A DNA stretch of 64,000 nt from Symbiotaphrina buchneri. Its lineage: Eukaryota > Ascomycota > Symbiotaphrinales > Symbiotaphrinaceae. Every line of letters begins with the position of its first letter. Positions within the stretch are counted from its first letter, which is position 1. A program made the translations under genes and the position numbers. A model generated the notes under the pieces. It was not told where the DNA came from and ran no database searches. It saw only the letters and a list, made by a program, of their open reading frames with translations. Location: NCBI GenBank assembly GCA_001599915.1, contig BCIG01000032.1, positions 62,001 to 126,000 on the forward strand, read 5' to 3'. Of the stretch, positions 52,951 to 64,000 are shown one piece after another.

Positions 52951-55171
52951 CTATTCTGTCAAGAGCAGATCCCACAGAGCTTCCTGCTCGACATATGCAT
53001 GATGGATGATGTTGACAAGCCAGTAATCTTGCCTAATCCCCGAGATCAGTTTGGCGGAGGCTGTGCCAGGCTTATAGACGCGCTGCCATTCGCCCCAGAT
53101 GCTAAAGGCCTCTTCCAGCCAGGCCCGGAACGAGACCTCCTCTATGATGGTTGGAGTAATAATCCTCGGGGATCGTCAGTATCCAAATCTGAACAAGGGA
53201 CTGGGCAGACGCACTCTTTTCCTGGGAATGTACCCCACGTGACCGCATTTACGCTATCACGATCGGAGGACACGAAGTCGCCAGCAGCGTTGCCAGCATA
53301 GTACGACACCTGATCCAACCTGTCGAGCTTCTTGCGGAGCTTCTCCCAATCGGCGGATGGAAGGAATAACTCAACGAATGCCTTCTTCCGGTTAGATTTT
53401 AGAGGCCGACTCAATGACAAAGATCATACCTTCTGGAAGACATAGCCGTTCTTTGGGCCCCATCCAAACGTAGGATGGTCACTACTCACGCCGTTAACGG
53501 CAGGTTGGCTTGCTACCGTCCACCAGCCCTTCCGAATGAGCTGCAAGAGCTCCGTCTTGATAGTGTTCGTCTCTTCGGTTAAGCCCTCTTCACTGAATGG
53601 AAGGGCCCCAATCTCGCCGCAGATGTGTCTCTCGAAGATTTTGGAAATATCTTCGACGGTGACTGGGTAGCCCCAGTGCTTGATGGCCTGTGTTATTGAA
53701 ACATGTAGTGAGACGCCGTAACCATCAATCTCGCCATAAGCTACAGAGGTATTGTTAGTTGGGCTTCATGCTTTTCGGAGCTTGTGGTGACAGACCTGGC
53801 GATCTTGCGTCACCCCATCGACCGTTTGGGAAATCATCCCACGTTGCCTCCCTTCCCAATGAGCCTTCTCCTTCGGAAATTGCCAAAGTATTAGCTCTTG
53901 AGTTGATCTTATCCCTCGGGATACCGGCTTCATCTGCTGGAGCCAGGTAATTACTATTGCCTGAGCTGGACCCGCGTTCGACGACGACCCGGTTATACGG
54001 GTCTGATGCCACCGAAGAGCGCCTGCTTCTATGGTCGCTTCTCCCCGCACTTAGATGCCCTCCATTGACATCCTTGGAACCGTTCGTCAGAGATAGACCT
54101 GCAATCTCTTCTACGGCGATCTCGTCCGGCGCTTTGATGACAGGCGTGGAGGGCGGAATGAGATCGCACCTCTCTAGTATGAATGCGACGGCCTTTTCCA
54201 GATTCAAAGTGTAGAAGTGGAATCCTCGCGGCCCAGGGTTGGGCACGCCTTTGATCTCCTCCACGATGTTGCTGACAATATCCACACCCACCTTCTTCAC
54301 AGCTTCGTCATCAGCTTTCACATCCAGGAGCCGCTGCTCGATATCAGGCGGTAGTTTTGCATGGCTCAACTTGGTCGTCCGCTTGAGTATCTGGTAGCTC
54401 TGTATGGGCATGAGGCCTGGTATGATTGGGATTGACTTGAAGACGCCTGAAGGATCGTCCCTCAGTAACTTCTCATATTTTCTGTACGCATCAACATCGT
54501 AGAAGAGTTGTGTCATGATAAAATCTGCTCCAGCTTTGGTCTTCTCGATCAGATATGGCAAGTCATGCAGTGGGTCCTGATGCTCCGGGTGCGATTCGTC
54601 TGAATGTCCCTCGGGGTAGCCAGCTACCCCAACACAGAAGTAGTCGCCGTGCATCTGCCGTATATAGCGGACAAGATCCACAGCGTAGGTGAACTCCGGA
54701 CCGTCCTCCTGCTTTTCCTCCACCTCTCCGTTCTGATATTCCTCGTTCCTCGGGGGGTCGCCTCTCAGTGCCAGAATGTTTCTTATTCCTAGTACCTTGG
54801 CATCCTCTAAGGCCTCGTCAATGAGTGATTTGTTCATATTTGTACAGGTCAAGTGCAGGCAGGTGGTGAGCCCCAGTTGCCGCTGGCAGATCTCGGCCAA
54901 TTCCAACGACTTGCTCGCAGTACTGCCGCCGGCGCCCCATGTCACCGTCACAAACAAAGGCCGTAGCGCCTGGGCCATGCGCTCCAAGCGTGCCTGCAAG
55001 TTCGACGATCCCTAGATGAGTGTGCACGTCAGCGCGGGGGCCACGTCGATTTGTTAATTCTTTCCGGGACTCAGCTACCATTGTCGTCTTAGGCGGGAAA
55101 AATTCGAGGGAGAAGAAGTGAGCATCCTGGGGCAAAGCTGCTATCTTCTCCGTTATCTTCTCTGAATCCAT
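52951..55171 (-). CDS. MET12: Methylenetetrahydrofolate reductase, Met12 type
   Basis: Reduces 5,10-methylene-THF to 5-methyl-THF for methionine synthesis. Five exons: 55079-55171, 53796-55011, 53430-53740, 53215-53381 and 52951-53164, giving 666 aa. The FAD-binding barrel starts FFSLEFFPPKTTMGSSNLQA (first join) and has VTWGAGGSTASKSLELA, HLTCTNMN, ILALRGDPPR and FIMTQLFYDVDAYRKYE. A Ser/Arg-rich linker (SDHRSRRSSVASDP) leads to the regulatory domain: FPNGRWGDARSPAYGEIDGY, HPTFGWGPKNGYVFQKAFVE, NAVTWGTFPGKEIITPTIIE. SPAYGEIDGYG and the 666-aa length match yeast Met12 rather than Met13. Confidence 0.96.
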
Positions 55172-55825
55172 GGTGATTCGTAGCAATGGAGGGAAGACGG
55201 GCGAGCTGGATCGATCAGGAAGAGAAGCAGAGGGGATTTGTCGCGGGAAGGTTTCTTTCAGCTGCAACCAAAGAACATATGTAAAGGCCCCTGGGATAGT
55301 CTACTGCAAATGACTGTGTCGCGCTGCTGGGGTTATAAATCCAGAAGAGGTCGGGAAACTTGACTCATTGTTCTGAAGAAATGAGGGTTCAAGGTCTTTG
55401 GTGTCGCAGCTCGGCCCTTTTCCGTCCCCTGGTGGGGTAAATCCGATTTCTAGGCCGTCGGCTTTTACATTTGGTCCAAAATATATAAACTAGCGCACAC
55501 CGTCATCCCAGCTCGCCAAGCCTTCATTTACCGACGGGATTAAGACGGACCCCTTAAGAATTGATCATAGAAGAAAGTGCACACTGTACGAAGTTCAGAT
55601 CATGACAAGGCGGGACACTTGAATTAGATTAAGACTTCGTTTCAACATTGCTTCATCTTCCATGGTTGCCCCTGGGCGAACACAAAGCCCCCACGGTCGA
55701 CATAAGGTATTCCCTTGCGCCAACAACATGCCCAATTCAACACCATCCAGATCCATGCGAGATCTCGTGTATAACGTAACGTGACCAGAAAGAAGACGCC
55801 GAAAAATGCAGACAAGGGGGCATAC
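55172..55825. other. Intergenic, MET12 promoter and CYK3 3' flank
   Basis: 654 bp. An open frame on the minus strand (55642-56088) with hydrophobic sequence overlaps the CYK3 last exon in another register and is not supported. No clear promoter element. Confidence 0.5.
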
Positions 55826-58800
55826 TCAAACACATTCCCACTCTGCGAAGACGCACCATCTGGCACTTCGGTCAGCCAGCACCAAGCCACGCCAGATGCC
55901 CCGTTCACTGATCTTGAGGATCGTCTCCCACACGCTGCCGTCTCCCGCGTCTCCGCCTCCCGCGCCGCTGGTGGAGATCGTATTTGCACTCTTACGCATG
56001 AGCCGTAAGATCTTTCCACTAGGTGACTGTATTGCCAACTTGGCCGCCTTTCTATGCGTACTGATGGAAGAATTGGCACCTCCAGCAATGGACGTCGAGG
56101 CGGATGAACTGGTCATTGAAAGTGCCGAAGACGGACGGGTGAATGGAGCGGGTGAGACGGTTCCAGGTTCGGGAGATGCGGATGGCAGAGAAGAAGGGTG
56201 CTGCCTGATGGCGAAAACAAACGTGTTGTTCACTACCAATCGAGCGCACTGCGGTTGTGATACGTAAAGGTCATGGCGCTGAGCGTGTGGGGTAGGATGG
56301 CGTATGACAAAGTCATAGGGGGGGTTGCTGCCACTATGGATGATTGGAAGTGCGAATGCCAAGGGATGCGGGTTGTTCTTGATCGAATGCTAAAGGGACA
56401 GTAAGTAAAGGGGCACAAACAGATCGTTGTGCAGCACTTACCATCAAGCCCCGTTTGCCGGCGTATACCCTCAGGATACCATGGCCTTCATCGCCCGGCA
56501 AGAGAGCCTTGACTACGTACCGTTTCTGGCCTCCTACCCATTCGGCTTGGGCCAACATCCTTTTCCTCACGACGTCGCCGCTCTCGTACAGATCGCCATC
56601 GGCATCTCGGCGGAAGGCCTTTGCTTCAACTTCTGCCACGCACTCCACATCCGGTGGGACCAGGAACTGCACGTGTACCAGCTCGAGCTCTTCTATCCTC
56701 AAGAGACTGGTGTCGAAATCGACCAGATGCAACCCATTCTTGAAGTACGGCGGGCAAGCGCAAGGTAAAGTCATGAGGACCTCATATGACACCGGAGGGC
56801 AGATATGTTGCTGTTCCGGAATCAGTGGAATATGTGTGTAGCACATTTCCAGTGGTCGTGCAAGAAACCACCAAAAATCCGCGACCTGTGAACCTGCGCT
56901 CGAGTACATCCCTCTGCAGGGGTTCGATGGGCTGGCGAGTGAACAATCCATCATTCTCCATTCGCCATCCACAACCACTGCGTTCCACCAGTGATTGGCC
57001 TGGGGTGTGACCCCGAGCTCCGGGACGTCCCCTGGCGCTTTGAGGTGGCCTCTTATAAGCTCAGCATGGATGCCCACAGCCGCACACATTTCCGTAACCA
57101 GGACTGCAACCTCCTGCGCGGAGCCTCTTTTCACTTGGATTACCCTCTTCGTGTCCACCCTTCCCTCGAACTCTTCTTCCCAAACTATCTTTTCGCTCAC
57201 CCAGGTATAGATGGCCCGGAGTCGTTGCACATCACTCCTGTAGGGTCTGCAGACATAACCTTGTGCCAAACTTACAGAATTTGTCATAGGCGGAAGGCTT
57301 GTTATGAACCTGGCAGCCTTGTCAACCAAGGACAAGTTAATCGAGTGATAGTCAATCGGCTTTGCAATTGGCCGTCCGTCCGCGCCTTCGTCGCCTTCGA
57401 CAGATTCGAAGAGCTCGTCAACCGGCGCTATGACTGGATGATCCAGCATCTGACACCTCTCAGCTCGTTCAATCCGCTCATTCTTGCTTAATGAGTTCGA
57501 CCGATTGACGTCACGCCGGACTTGCACCCAATCTACTCCACCACCGAGGCCCATATCCCTCGCTGCCATACCTCCTGCAATCGCGGTGACACCCTTGGGG
57601 ATCATAGGCTGCGGCTGTGCCGCAGGAAATCCGGTCGGGCCAGCGACTATACTGCTTCGTGCAGACGCTGCACCTGTTTTCGCCGTTTCGAGTATCTTTT
57701 TGAAGAAGCCGCTCTTCTTGGGCTTTGGAGCCGCGAGACCACCAAAAATGACGTTCGACTCGTGGATGCTGCCCGTCCAGTCGGACTGCGACGAAGCAGC
57801 CATCTGCGCCTGATTTGAATCGAACGTGATACCGTTGGCCATTGTCTGCCTCCGTCCTTCGGCTGCACTGGCCCTCGAACCGTCACCGATTCCCGCGAAC
57901 CGATCATTTGGATTGTCCATGGCGCTCATTGCTCTCTCTGGCACGACCATCGCGCCGGACTTCCTCCTTGCATAGCTTCCGGCACTGGTTGCGCTGAACC
58001 CGCCAGCGGATGGACCACTCATGACGCTTTGACTAGTTCGCTGGGTACTGTAGCTGCTGGCATACGTGCTGTTACTATGGGCACCGGACGAGCTGCTCGT
58101 CGCGCTGGATCTTGTCGTGAATCTCCGTCCTATGGAGGCTCCCAGTTCTGCAGCTGATTTCCTGTTGCGCAGCCGACGCCCCGTACCGGCGCCGTCATAT
58201 TTGCTATCTCTTCGACTTAGGGACGAGGAGGGTCTATGGAACGGCTGACTGTCGGGTACGGGAAACTTGGCAGGGGGCGGCGGTCCCATATCACCTTGCA
58301 CTTCCATAGTTGACTGGAAAATTTCGGCTGACGGTCCTGGATCCGTTGCCTGCATACCGCGTAGACGGGTTTCCATTCTTTCCACATAATCTCCAATCTG
58401 GGATGGATGATTCTCGGCGGGATACGCGTGATAGCCGTTCTGTACAACACCATCATCCTCCTCATCCTCCTCTTGTGCTCCTATACCCAAAGAGGTACGT
58501 GGGCGCATTGGTCTAGGGTAAGTCCCGTAGGTGGCCTCTGTGCTCCCTCGGTCATAAGACTCTGGGCCCCAAGGGTTGCTTACAGATTCGGTTCTGTAAG
58601 GATTGGAGTCCGGACCGATGCCCATGTCTTGGAGTGAGGACATGACGTCCTCCATAGCATTACGCAGAGGAGACGGCGTATGCCCTATAACCGCTGGCGA
58701 AGGAGGACCAGGAGTAGGCCCTCGACTGGTCGGATAGGCATAACCATTGGCATGATTATAATCCGAGAATGACGGCGCGCGAGAAGCAGTGGGGACACGA

Positions 58801-59449
58801 TGAGGGGGTGGTGGAGGCGGTGGCGGCGAGTCGGCCGTCCCTTGATATATGTCGGCTGACGGTTGGCCTGGCGCGCGAGAAGGGTGAGACTTCGGCCCTG
58901 AGGATGACGATGGCCGGGAGTGGCCTTGCTGAAAGCTTGTTTGCCTATTTAAAGAAGGTTCCCGCGAGGAATTGATAGCTTTCTGCTCCAATTCCCTGGC
59001 TACAGCAGCAGGGTTTGGTGAGCCTGCCCGTGCATATGCCTGGAAGGGTTTTCGAAACATGCTTCGAGTCTTTGCAGGGGCAATTGTTGCGCTCGGGCTT
59101 GTCCCTCTGGAGGCGCTTCCGGAGCCATTGCGCTGTGGTTGTGGAGTGGTCGGCCTACTTGTAGGCACAAATGAATCGTCCAGTACGCGCACGAAATTCG
59201 AGGGAAAGACTCCAATCATCCGTCTGTCCCTTTTGAGTCTCCCAGTCCACCACGATCCATCGCCGGCGTTCAGGCATTCTATTAAGTCTCCTTCAACGAA
59301 TCCCAGATCGCGCTTGGTCTGTAATTTTGTTCATATCAGTACAGATCGCTCGAAGACACGACAAGAGCGCGAACCTCTCCACCCCATGAATAGACAGCCT
59401 GGCACCAGCAGGGGAAGCGTTTTGGTAACTCTGGCGCTGGAGGAGGCAT
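55826..59449 (-). CDS. CYK3: Cytokinesis protein Cyk3, SH3 and transglutaminase-like domains
   Basis: Acts with the contractile ring to drive septum formation. Three exons, 59375-59449, 56442-59318 and 55826-56389, give 1171 aa. The N-terminal SH3 domain is split by intron 1: RFPCWCQAVYSWGGETKRDL, then FVEGDLIECLNAGDGSWWTG and GVFPSNFVRV. About 450 disordered Ser/Pro-rich residues follow, with a PPPPPPPP run. The transglutaminase-like domain has YTWVSEKIVWEEEFEG, KRGSAQEVAVLVTEMCAAVG with Ala where active enzymes have Cys, and NHWWNAVVVDGE with the His kept, matching the known loss of activity in Cyk3. The last join gives GLMHSIKNNPHPLAFALPI. Ends RSARWCVFAEWECV. Confidence 0.94.
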
Positions 59450-60076
59450 GGCCCGGAAAAAGGCTCAGATCATGTGGACTATATGCAGAATCGCGACAAA
59501 ATTGGGGTAATCAGGAGGAAGCATTCAGCGGCGCATTGGGCTCAGCCTGGCCGAGTGCATCTCGTCTTGAGGATGAAATAATAAGATAAGGCAATGTTGT
59601 TTGCACCAGTTGCACTGTGGAGGTGATTTGTTTACATGCCAATTGGCGCTAGACCACCTCCGACCTAGTGGGCCCCAAGGTACAAGATCCCTTGGTACCT
59701 AGGTAGGGAGCACCCTAGCACCGGAAAGAGAAATCCGGGGCATAGGGGTTTATTATCCTTCACAATCGCAGACATGAGACTGCGATCCTTCAATTAGCAG
59801 CAATTATCACAAGGGACAGGGTTGCTGCTGTTGATGCTGAGACGATGTTCATATTATGCCGGATAATCGTCGTGGATATCATGTTGATGCCCGGGGTGGA
59901 TAATCGCCTTATCGCTTCTTTCGTACGCTGTACGTAGACGACACGCTACCGGTAATCAAAATGTTGCTGCAACGGCTAAGCTTCGTACCTCACATTAAAT
60001 TCATTGCTCTGCTCCGGGATCCCGCAAGTGTGAACAGATAACTGTGAATATATTCCGGTTTGTGCTATCGCCCATC
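59450..60076. other. Divergent promoter region, CYK3 and ANY1
   Basis: 627 bp. Contains a TACC/GGTA palindromic patch (about 59690-59710, CTTGGTACCTAGGTAGG). No coding region seen. Confidence 0.5.
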
Positions 60077-60975
60077 ATGGGCCTGATATCCTTCCTCATC
60101 AACTATATTGCACCTATATTGTACGCCCAATCCTTTTCTCACTGTTGTCGTGTCTCCTTGATTAACACGGTCTTTCCAGTATCGTAATCTCTCCGATTAC
60201 CAGTTATGCCGACCAGATATGGAGCATCCACAAGACGCGCTCCTCCCATGGCTTCTCTCTCGACATACCCCTCATCATGCTGGTGGCCTCCATCCTTCGG
60301 GTCTACTATTGGTTCGGTGCACGTTTCGACACCTCCTTGCTCATGCAGGCGGCTATCATGATCGCCATCCAGTTGGTCCTGCTGAAGGTCGCGCTCGAGT
60401 ACCGTCCTCCTCCAACGAACAAGGGTGGCATCGGGTCCACCCCCTTTGCCGGTTCCCGAGAAGGTGAAGTAGGCGTTGCCCGCCCTTACAACTTCTGGCA
60501 GTGGCGGAATCCGAAACCGTAAGGCCTGTGAGTCCGCGATAAGGCAGGCATATGCAAGGCTGACGGGGCAATTAGATACTGGGAGTTTATCTTCTACCTC
60601 ACCTTCACTCTGCTCGGATTACAGATTTTGCTGCCTGTCACGCCTCTGTATGGCGTCTACACCGTCGTGGTCGGCTACTTGGCATTAGGAATTGAGGCAA
60701 CGCTGCCGGTGCCGCAGATTCTCTCCAACCAACGTTCAAGGTCTTGCAAAGGGTTCCGCTTCTCTGTGCTGTTTAGTTGGATCCTGGGAGACATCATGAA
60801 AATGGTATTCTTTACTTTATCTGAGAGCAGCATACCCTGGGCTTTCAAGCTATGTGGATTGTTCCAGTTTGCATGTGATCTGTATTTGGGAGTCCAATAC
60901 TGGCAGTTTGGTGAAGGCGAAGGTGTAGGCAGGCTGCCCGAGGAGTTAAGAGAAAAGGACCACAGGCTAGCGTGA
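60077..60975 (+). CDS. ANY1: PQ-loop membrane protein, Any1/SLC66A2 family
   Basis: Endosome/Golgi membrane protein; in yeast Any1 (YMR010W) counters loss of phospholipid flippases and probably moves lipid. Three exons, 60077-60120, 60180-60518 and 60576-60975, give 260 aa. First PQ-loop: SPITSYADQIWSIHKTRSSH with GFSLDIPLIM; second: LPVPQILSNQRSRSCKGFRF. Hydrophobic segments include ISFLINYIAPIFIVIS, ILRVYYWFGARF, LLMQAAIMIAIQLVLL, FIFYLTFTLLGLQILLP and VLFSWILGDIMKMVFF. The joins give IAPIFIVISP and NPKPYWEFIFY. About seven helices, with a conserved FWQWRNPKPYWEF between the bundles. Confidence 0.93.
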
Positions 60976-61420
60976 CTTGAGGCTTGAGAAGATGGCTAGG
61001 GTTCATATCATGTTTGGGTTCATCATATCGCTTAGACATGGGGGCGCCCAGTGGGACGAACAGCCGCGCGGAGTCAAATCCCACGTCATATAGAGTACCT
61101 TATCTACCAGATAGAACCTTCAGCACTTCAAAGACCCGGTTCCAACTCGATATTCGTAAAAGGTTACTATTAGCACACTTGGAGCCCTCTGAACTTCAGA
61201 GAAAGCACACTGCAAATAAGACAGGTGACAAAAAGACAACCTGAGAAGGCTAAAACATATCCAGAAACGAGCCACCGAGCCAACCAGGCAAAATGATATC
61301 ATGGAAACACGTGCTGCATATGAACGCCTGTGCTATGCAACGCATTAAGAAGCTAACCGTCATTGCCGTGCCATCATAACGATGACTTGCCTCGTACCGC
61401 ATATGCTGCCCATCTAAACA
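60976..61420. other. Intergenic, between convergent ANY1 and ULP2
   Basis: 445 bp; 3' UTRs expected. Nothing else recognised. Confidence 0.5.
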
Positions 61421-64000
61421 TTACACCACGACAGAAGGGTTCTTAAGGACCTCCCTATTTGTCCCGGGTACCCGCGATCTTTTCGGCGTGGGCGAACGTG
61501 ATCGAGGTGGCGTGTCGGAGACCACATCATCTTCACACTCTTCCGGCTTGGTGGGCTCCTTATCCACCGTCCTCCTTTCCTCTTTGTCAAGAAGCATCGA
61601 GTCCTGGGAATCGTCGACATCTATTGTCACGCGTTCTTTTTGAGGATGATTGCCTTCAATAGCATGTTCATATCGAGGAAGGCGTCGGGATTGGAGAGAC
61701 AAGTTCCCGCGCTGATTGGCTTGGCCTTCAATGCTCTTTACATCGATGGGCAGAGCCTCCTGTAGAGCTCGTGCACGAGTGGATCCGACAGGCAGTGCAT
61801 CGCTGTCCGACAGCTCCACCTCTCGAGCTCTGGACGACGCATCCGGACTCGACATGCGGTTTTGCTCTTTTCGAGGGCGCAACTTGCCGGATTCTCTCAA
61901 TTTCCGTCTTCTTGCCTCTTTCTGCTCGTTGTAGAGTTTTTGCAACAATTCACGGAGCATGTTCCTCATCTTCCCTGGTTGCAAATTTCCCCAGTCACGC
62001 TCCTTGTCATACTGACGCTGCAAGATCTTTGTTACGAAGTCTCGAGGGTCTTCCTTGAACTTTTCCATGTATCCCAACAAATATACTCCGCAATCACAGA
62101 AATTAGTCTGGGTCGCGATCTGCTTTGCGGTCATGCCCTTGATTTCATCGACCGGGAAGTCCATGTGCCTTTTAGCCTTTCCTTCTTCCCTGAGGTAATC
62201 TTTGAGGACCCGGACGGTCTGGGAATGAGAAGTGTCCAGCGAATCCAACGTGATAATAACAGGCCTATCAGGGACGTTAGCTCATACCATATTACCGATC
62301 ATTCGGAATACTCACTCCGAAGGATCATACTTCTTTGCCGGCGGTGGAGCCTTCTTCCGTCCTTTCTTGAATAAAGAGGCAAACTTGCCAATTGTACTTG
62401 CCGTTATTCCATTGGCGACGCTGTCAGATTTTGCGTCACCTGTGTCAAAATATCTTGACGACTCTACGATGTCTCGTGCGGGCTCTGAAGCCCTTTCAGA
62501 GAGTTCCCCTACCTGGTCCACCAGTCCCGATTCACGACCATCTGATGGACTCTGCCCCGGATTCGATGCTTCCTCTGCCATGCCTTCCATCCTGTCACGA
62601 CGGAGGTCATCCACAGAAGAATTGCCACTACCAGCAGCCACGTCTTGGCCAATGGACATCTTGGCAACCTTCTCTCCTGTTGCGGCAATTTCCCTATCCG
62701 AGCCAGAGGAGTTTGGACTTGACTGCAGCATATCGTAATGTCCATGGTCGGACGCTGATGGGACTCCCGTGGTGTTTTCTGGGAGCTTTTCCGGCTCTGA
62801 TCTCTCTTCGGGACGCATGAGGTCGTCATCTCCTGCCTCCAACGTGCGTTTCAATTGAGGCAGATTGCATATTAGGGCAAGGTACCAGTGGTAGCTAGTC
62901 AGGTTAGACGGAGTAGACGGCAATGCGGAACTACTTACTTCTCATTCACAGGTACAACAATGAAATCATAAGTGAACAGATACACGGTCCTCGTCCAACG
63001 TTGGACCGCGGCGTAATTGACGCCTTTGCGACCCTTGGAATTGCTTGTGAGGGTGGGGTAAAAAAACGTGTTGAAGAAATACACGCGTTTAGCCAGACTT
63101 GGGTCCTTCCGTTCCATTTCGTCCTCGATATATCTAGGAAAAGTTAGTAGGCACTCTGAGAGCCAATTGCAAATTCAATAACCTTAGGTAAAATGCTATG
63201 ATGTTGTCATTGAGAAATTCACCCTCGTCCAGCCTGAGAAGGTCTTCGAAATCCACCGACGTCTTTTTCTTACCTTCCGCAGGATACGTAAGTGATCTGC
63301 TCCCTTGTCAGTCGTGCCCGTAGAAATTGACAACAGACAAACCTTTCCCAGGGATCCCCAAGCCCGTACTTCACAGAGAACCTATCCTGGAAAGGCACAT
63401 CGCTGGTCTTTTAGCAACGCACAATGAAATGCAATTACAGACGATGCTTACTTCATTGTATCACGGCGCTCTTCCGATCTGGCAGGCGCCGCACCATTGG
63501 AGGACCGTGTGGACCGCCGGGGCAACACTTGCGGGTCAAGATTTGCGGATAGAGGACTCGTCGATCGGAAAGATTTGGAGTTGGATTTGTGGCGTGCAGA
63601 ATCCGCGGGATCTGCATGAGCTCTGAGATCTGATATGAAGGCAGCCGGGCCCTTCTGAACTTCGGGCCCCTGCAAAATCTCATGTTTCTTATGCGTCTTC
63701 GCTCCGTGCATCATAGACTCTTGAGGAGCAACAGTCGCCTCAGGGCCCTTGACACTTCGTTCGGATGCCTGACTTGCTGCAAGATCATTCTTTTTCTTCG
63801 CAAACTTCTGATCCAATTTCTCACTATTTCTATTGTCAACGTAATGCAATCTCATATGAGACCATTGGAAACGTACGCAGTGATTTCTTCCACCTTGATA
63901 GTCTGATTTGTCAACTTCATAAACCGGACAAAAGATGTAACATCGGTTCGTTCACAAAAGTCCATGTCAACGGTGGGATCTGATGCAAAAGCGCCGCGAG
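61421..64000 (-). CDS. ULP2: SUMO-deconjugating protease Ulp2-like (C48), 5' end off window
   Basis: Cysteine protease that trims poly-SUMO chains in the nucleus. The N-terminus lies beyond 64000. Visible exons: 63877-64000 (partial), 63452-63829, 63343-63381, 63183-63296, 62939-63133, 62316-62894 and 61421-62264, all in one frame (757 whole codons). Before the protease domain comes DFCERTDVTSFVRFMKL. The catalytic domain begins YPAEGKKKTSVDFEDLLRLD and shows GEFLNDNIIAFYLRYIE. It carries the triad His in NENYHWYLALICNLPQ, Asp in VIITLDSLDTSH and Cys in QTNFCDCGVYLLGYMEKF. About 185 Ser/Glu/Pro-rich residues separate the His and Asp motifs. The tail is basic and Ser-rich. All six introns interrupt codons after the second base. 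Confidence 0.93.

Noticed and set aside
55642-56088. Frame with a hydrophobic segment overlapping the CYK3 last exon
   Set aside because: Runs in another register of a well-supported exon; the CYK3 ending WCVFAEWECV is the expected family C-terminus.
56442-59318. Missing catalytic Cys in the CYK3 transglutaminase domain seen as damage
   Set aside because: Loss of the Cys is a known feature of Cyk3 proteins, and the frame is intact, so it is not a broken gene.

Overview
The window is nuclear DNA from a filamentous ascomycete (Pezizomycotina). The genes are intron-bearing, with GT-AG introns mostly 44-70 nt long and CTRAY-like branch sites. The gene set includes hapX with its CBC-binding N-terminus, a KDM5/KdmB-type demethylase, Cyk3, Ugo1 and Met12. 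The class cannot be fixed from sequence alone. It is a draft assembly: there is an 81-base N run inside poly-C (24826-24906) and one N inside a coding exon (near 33582). I found no rRNA, tRNA, CRISPR array, transposon or virus-like element.

Layout: 1-9.2 kb holds SPE2 (S-adenosylmethionine decarboxylase), TAF6 and SDH3, all on the minus strand and separated by long non-coding stretches. 10-17 kb holds an NmrA-like reductase, an AIG2-like cyclotransferase, a disordered protein of unknown function and a membrane-linked PhoD-like phosphatase. 17-27 kb holds GUS1 (GluRS), MRPL1, COG2, hapX, PPX1 and a mitochondrial membrane protein. 27-38 kb holds SRP54, RRP15, YAH1, UGO1, NDK1, ROT2 (glucosidase II alpha) and a periplasmic-binding-fold protein. 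39-53 kb holds a second AIG2-like protein, KDM5, SLX1, CDC8 and QTRT2. 53-64 kb holds MET12, CYK3, ANY1 and ULP2, the last running off the right edge.

Nearly all genes are housekeeping genes. Exon structures below were worked out by hand from splice sites and reading frame, and every complete model closes in frame. There is no operon or biosynthetic cluster. What the genes share is layout: from 10 kb onward 22 of 25 neighbouring pairs lie on opposite strands, giving close tail-to-tail pairs (71-256 bp in nine of eleven cases) and shared divergent promoters. Several products are mitochondrial (SDH3, MRPL1, the MRX11-like protein, YAH1, UGO1). Two are iron-sulphur or haem users (SDH3, YAH1) and lie near the iron regulator hapX, whose promoter carries two perfect SreA-type GATA sites. 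I did not find a convincing new biological system. The best leads are the hapX promoter sites, two micro-exons (8 and 12 nt), stop-free 3n introns, all-symmetric exons in ULP2, and a recurrent intergenic AGGTAAGGTA motif.
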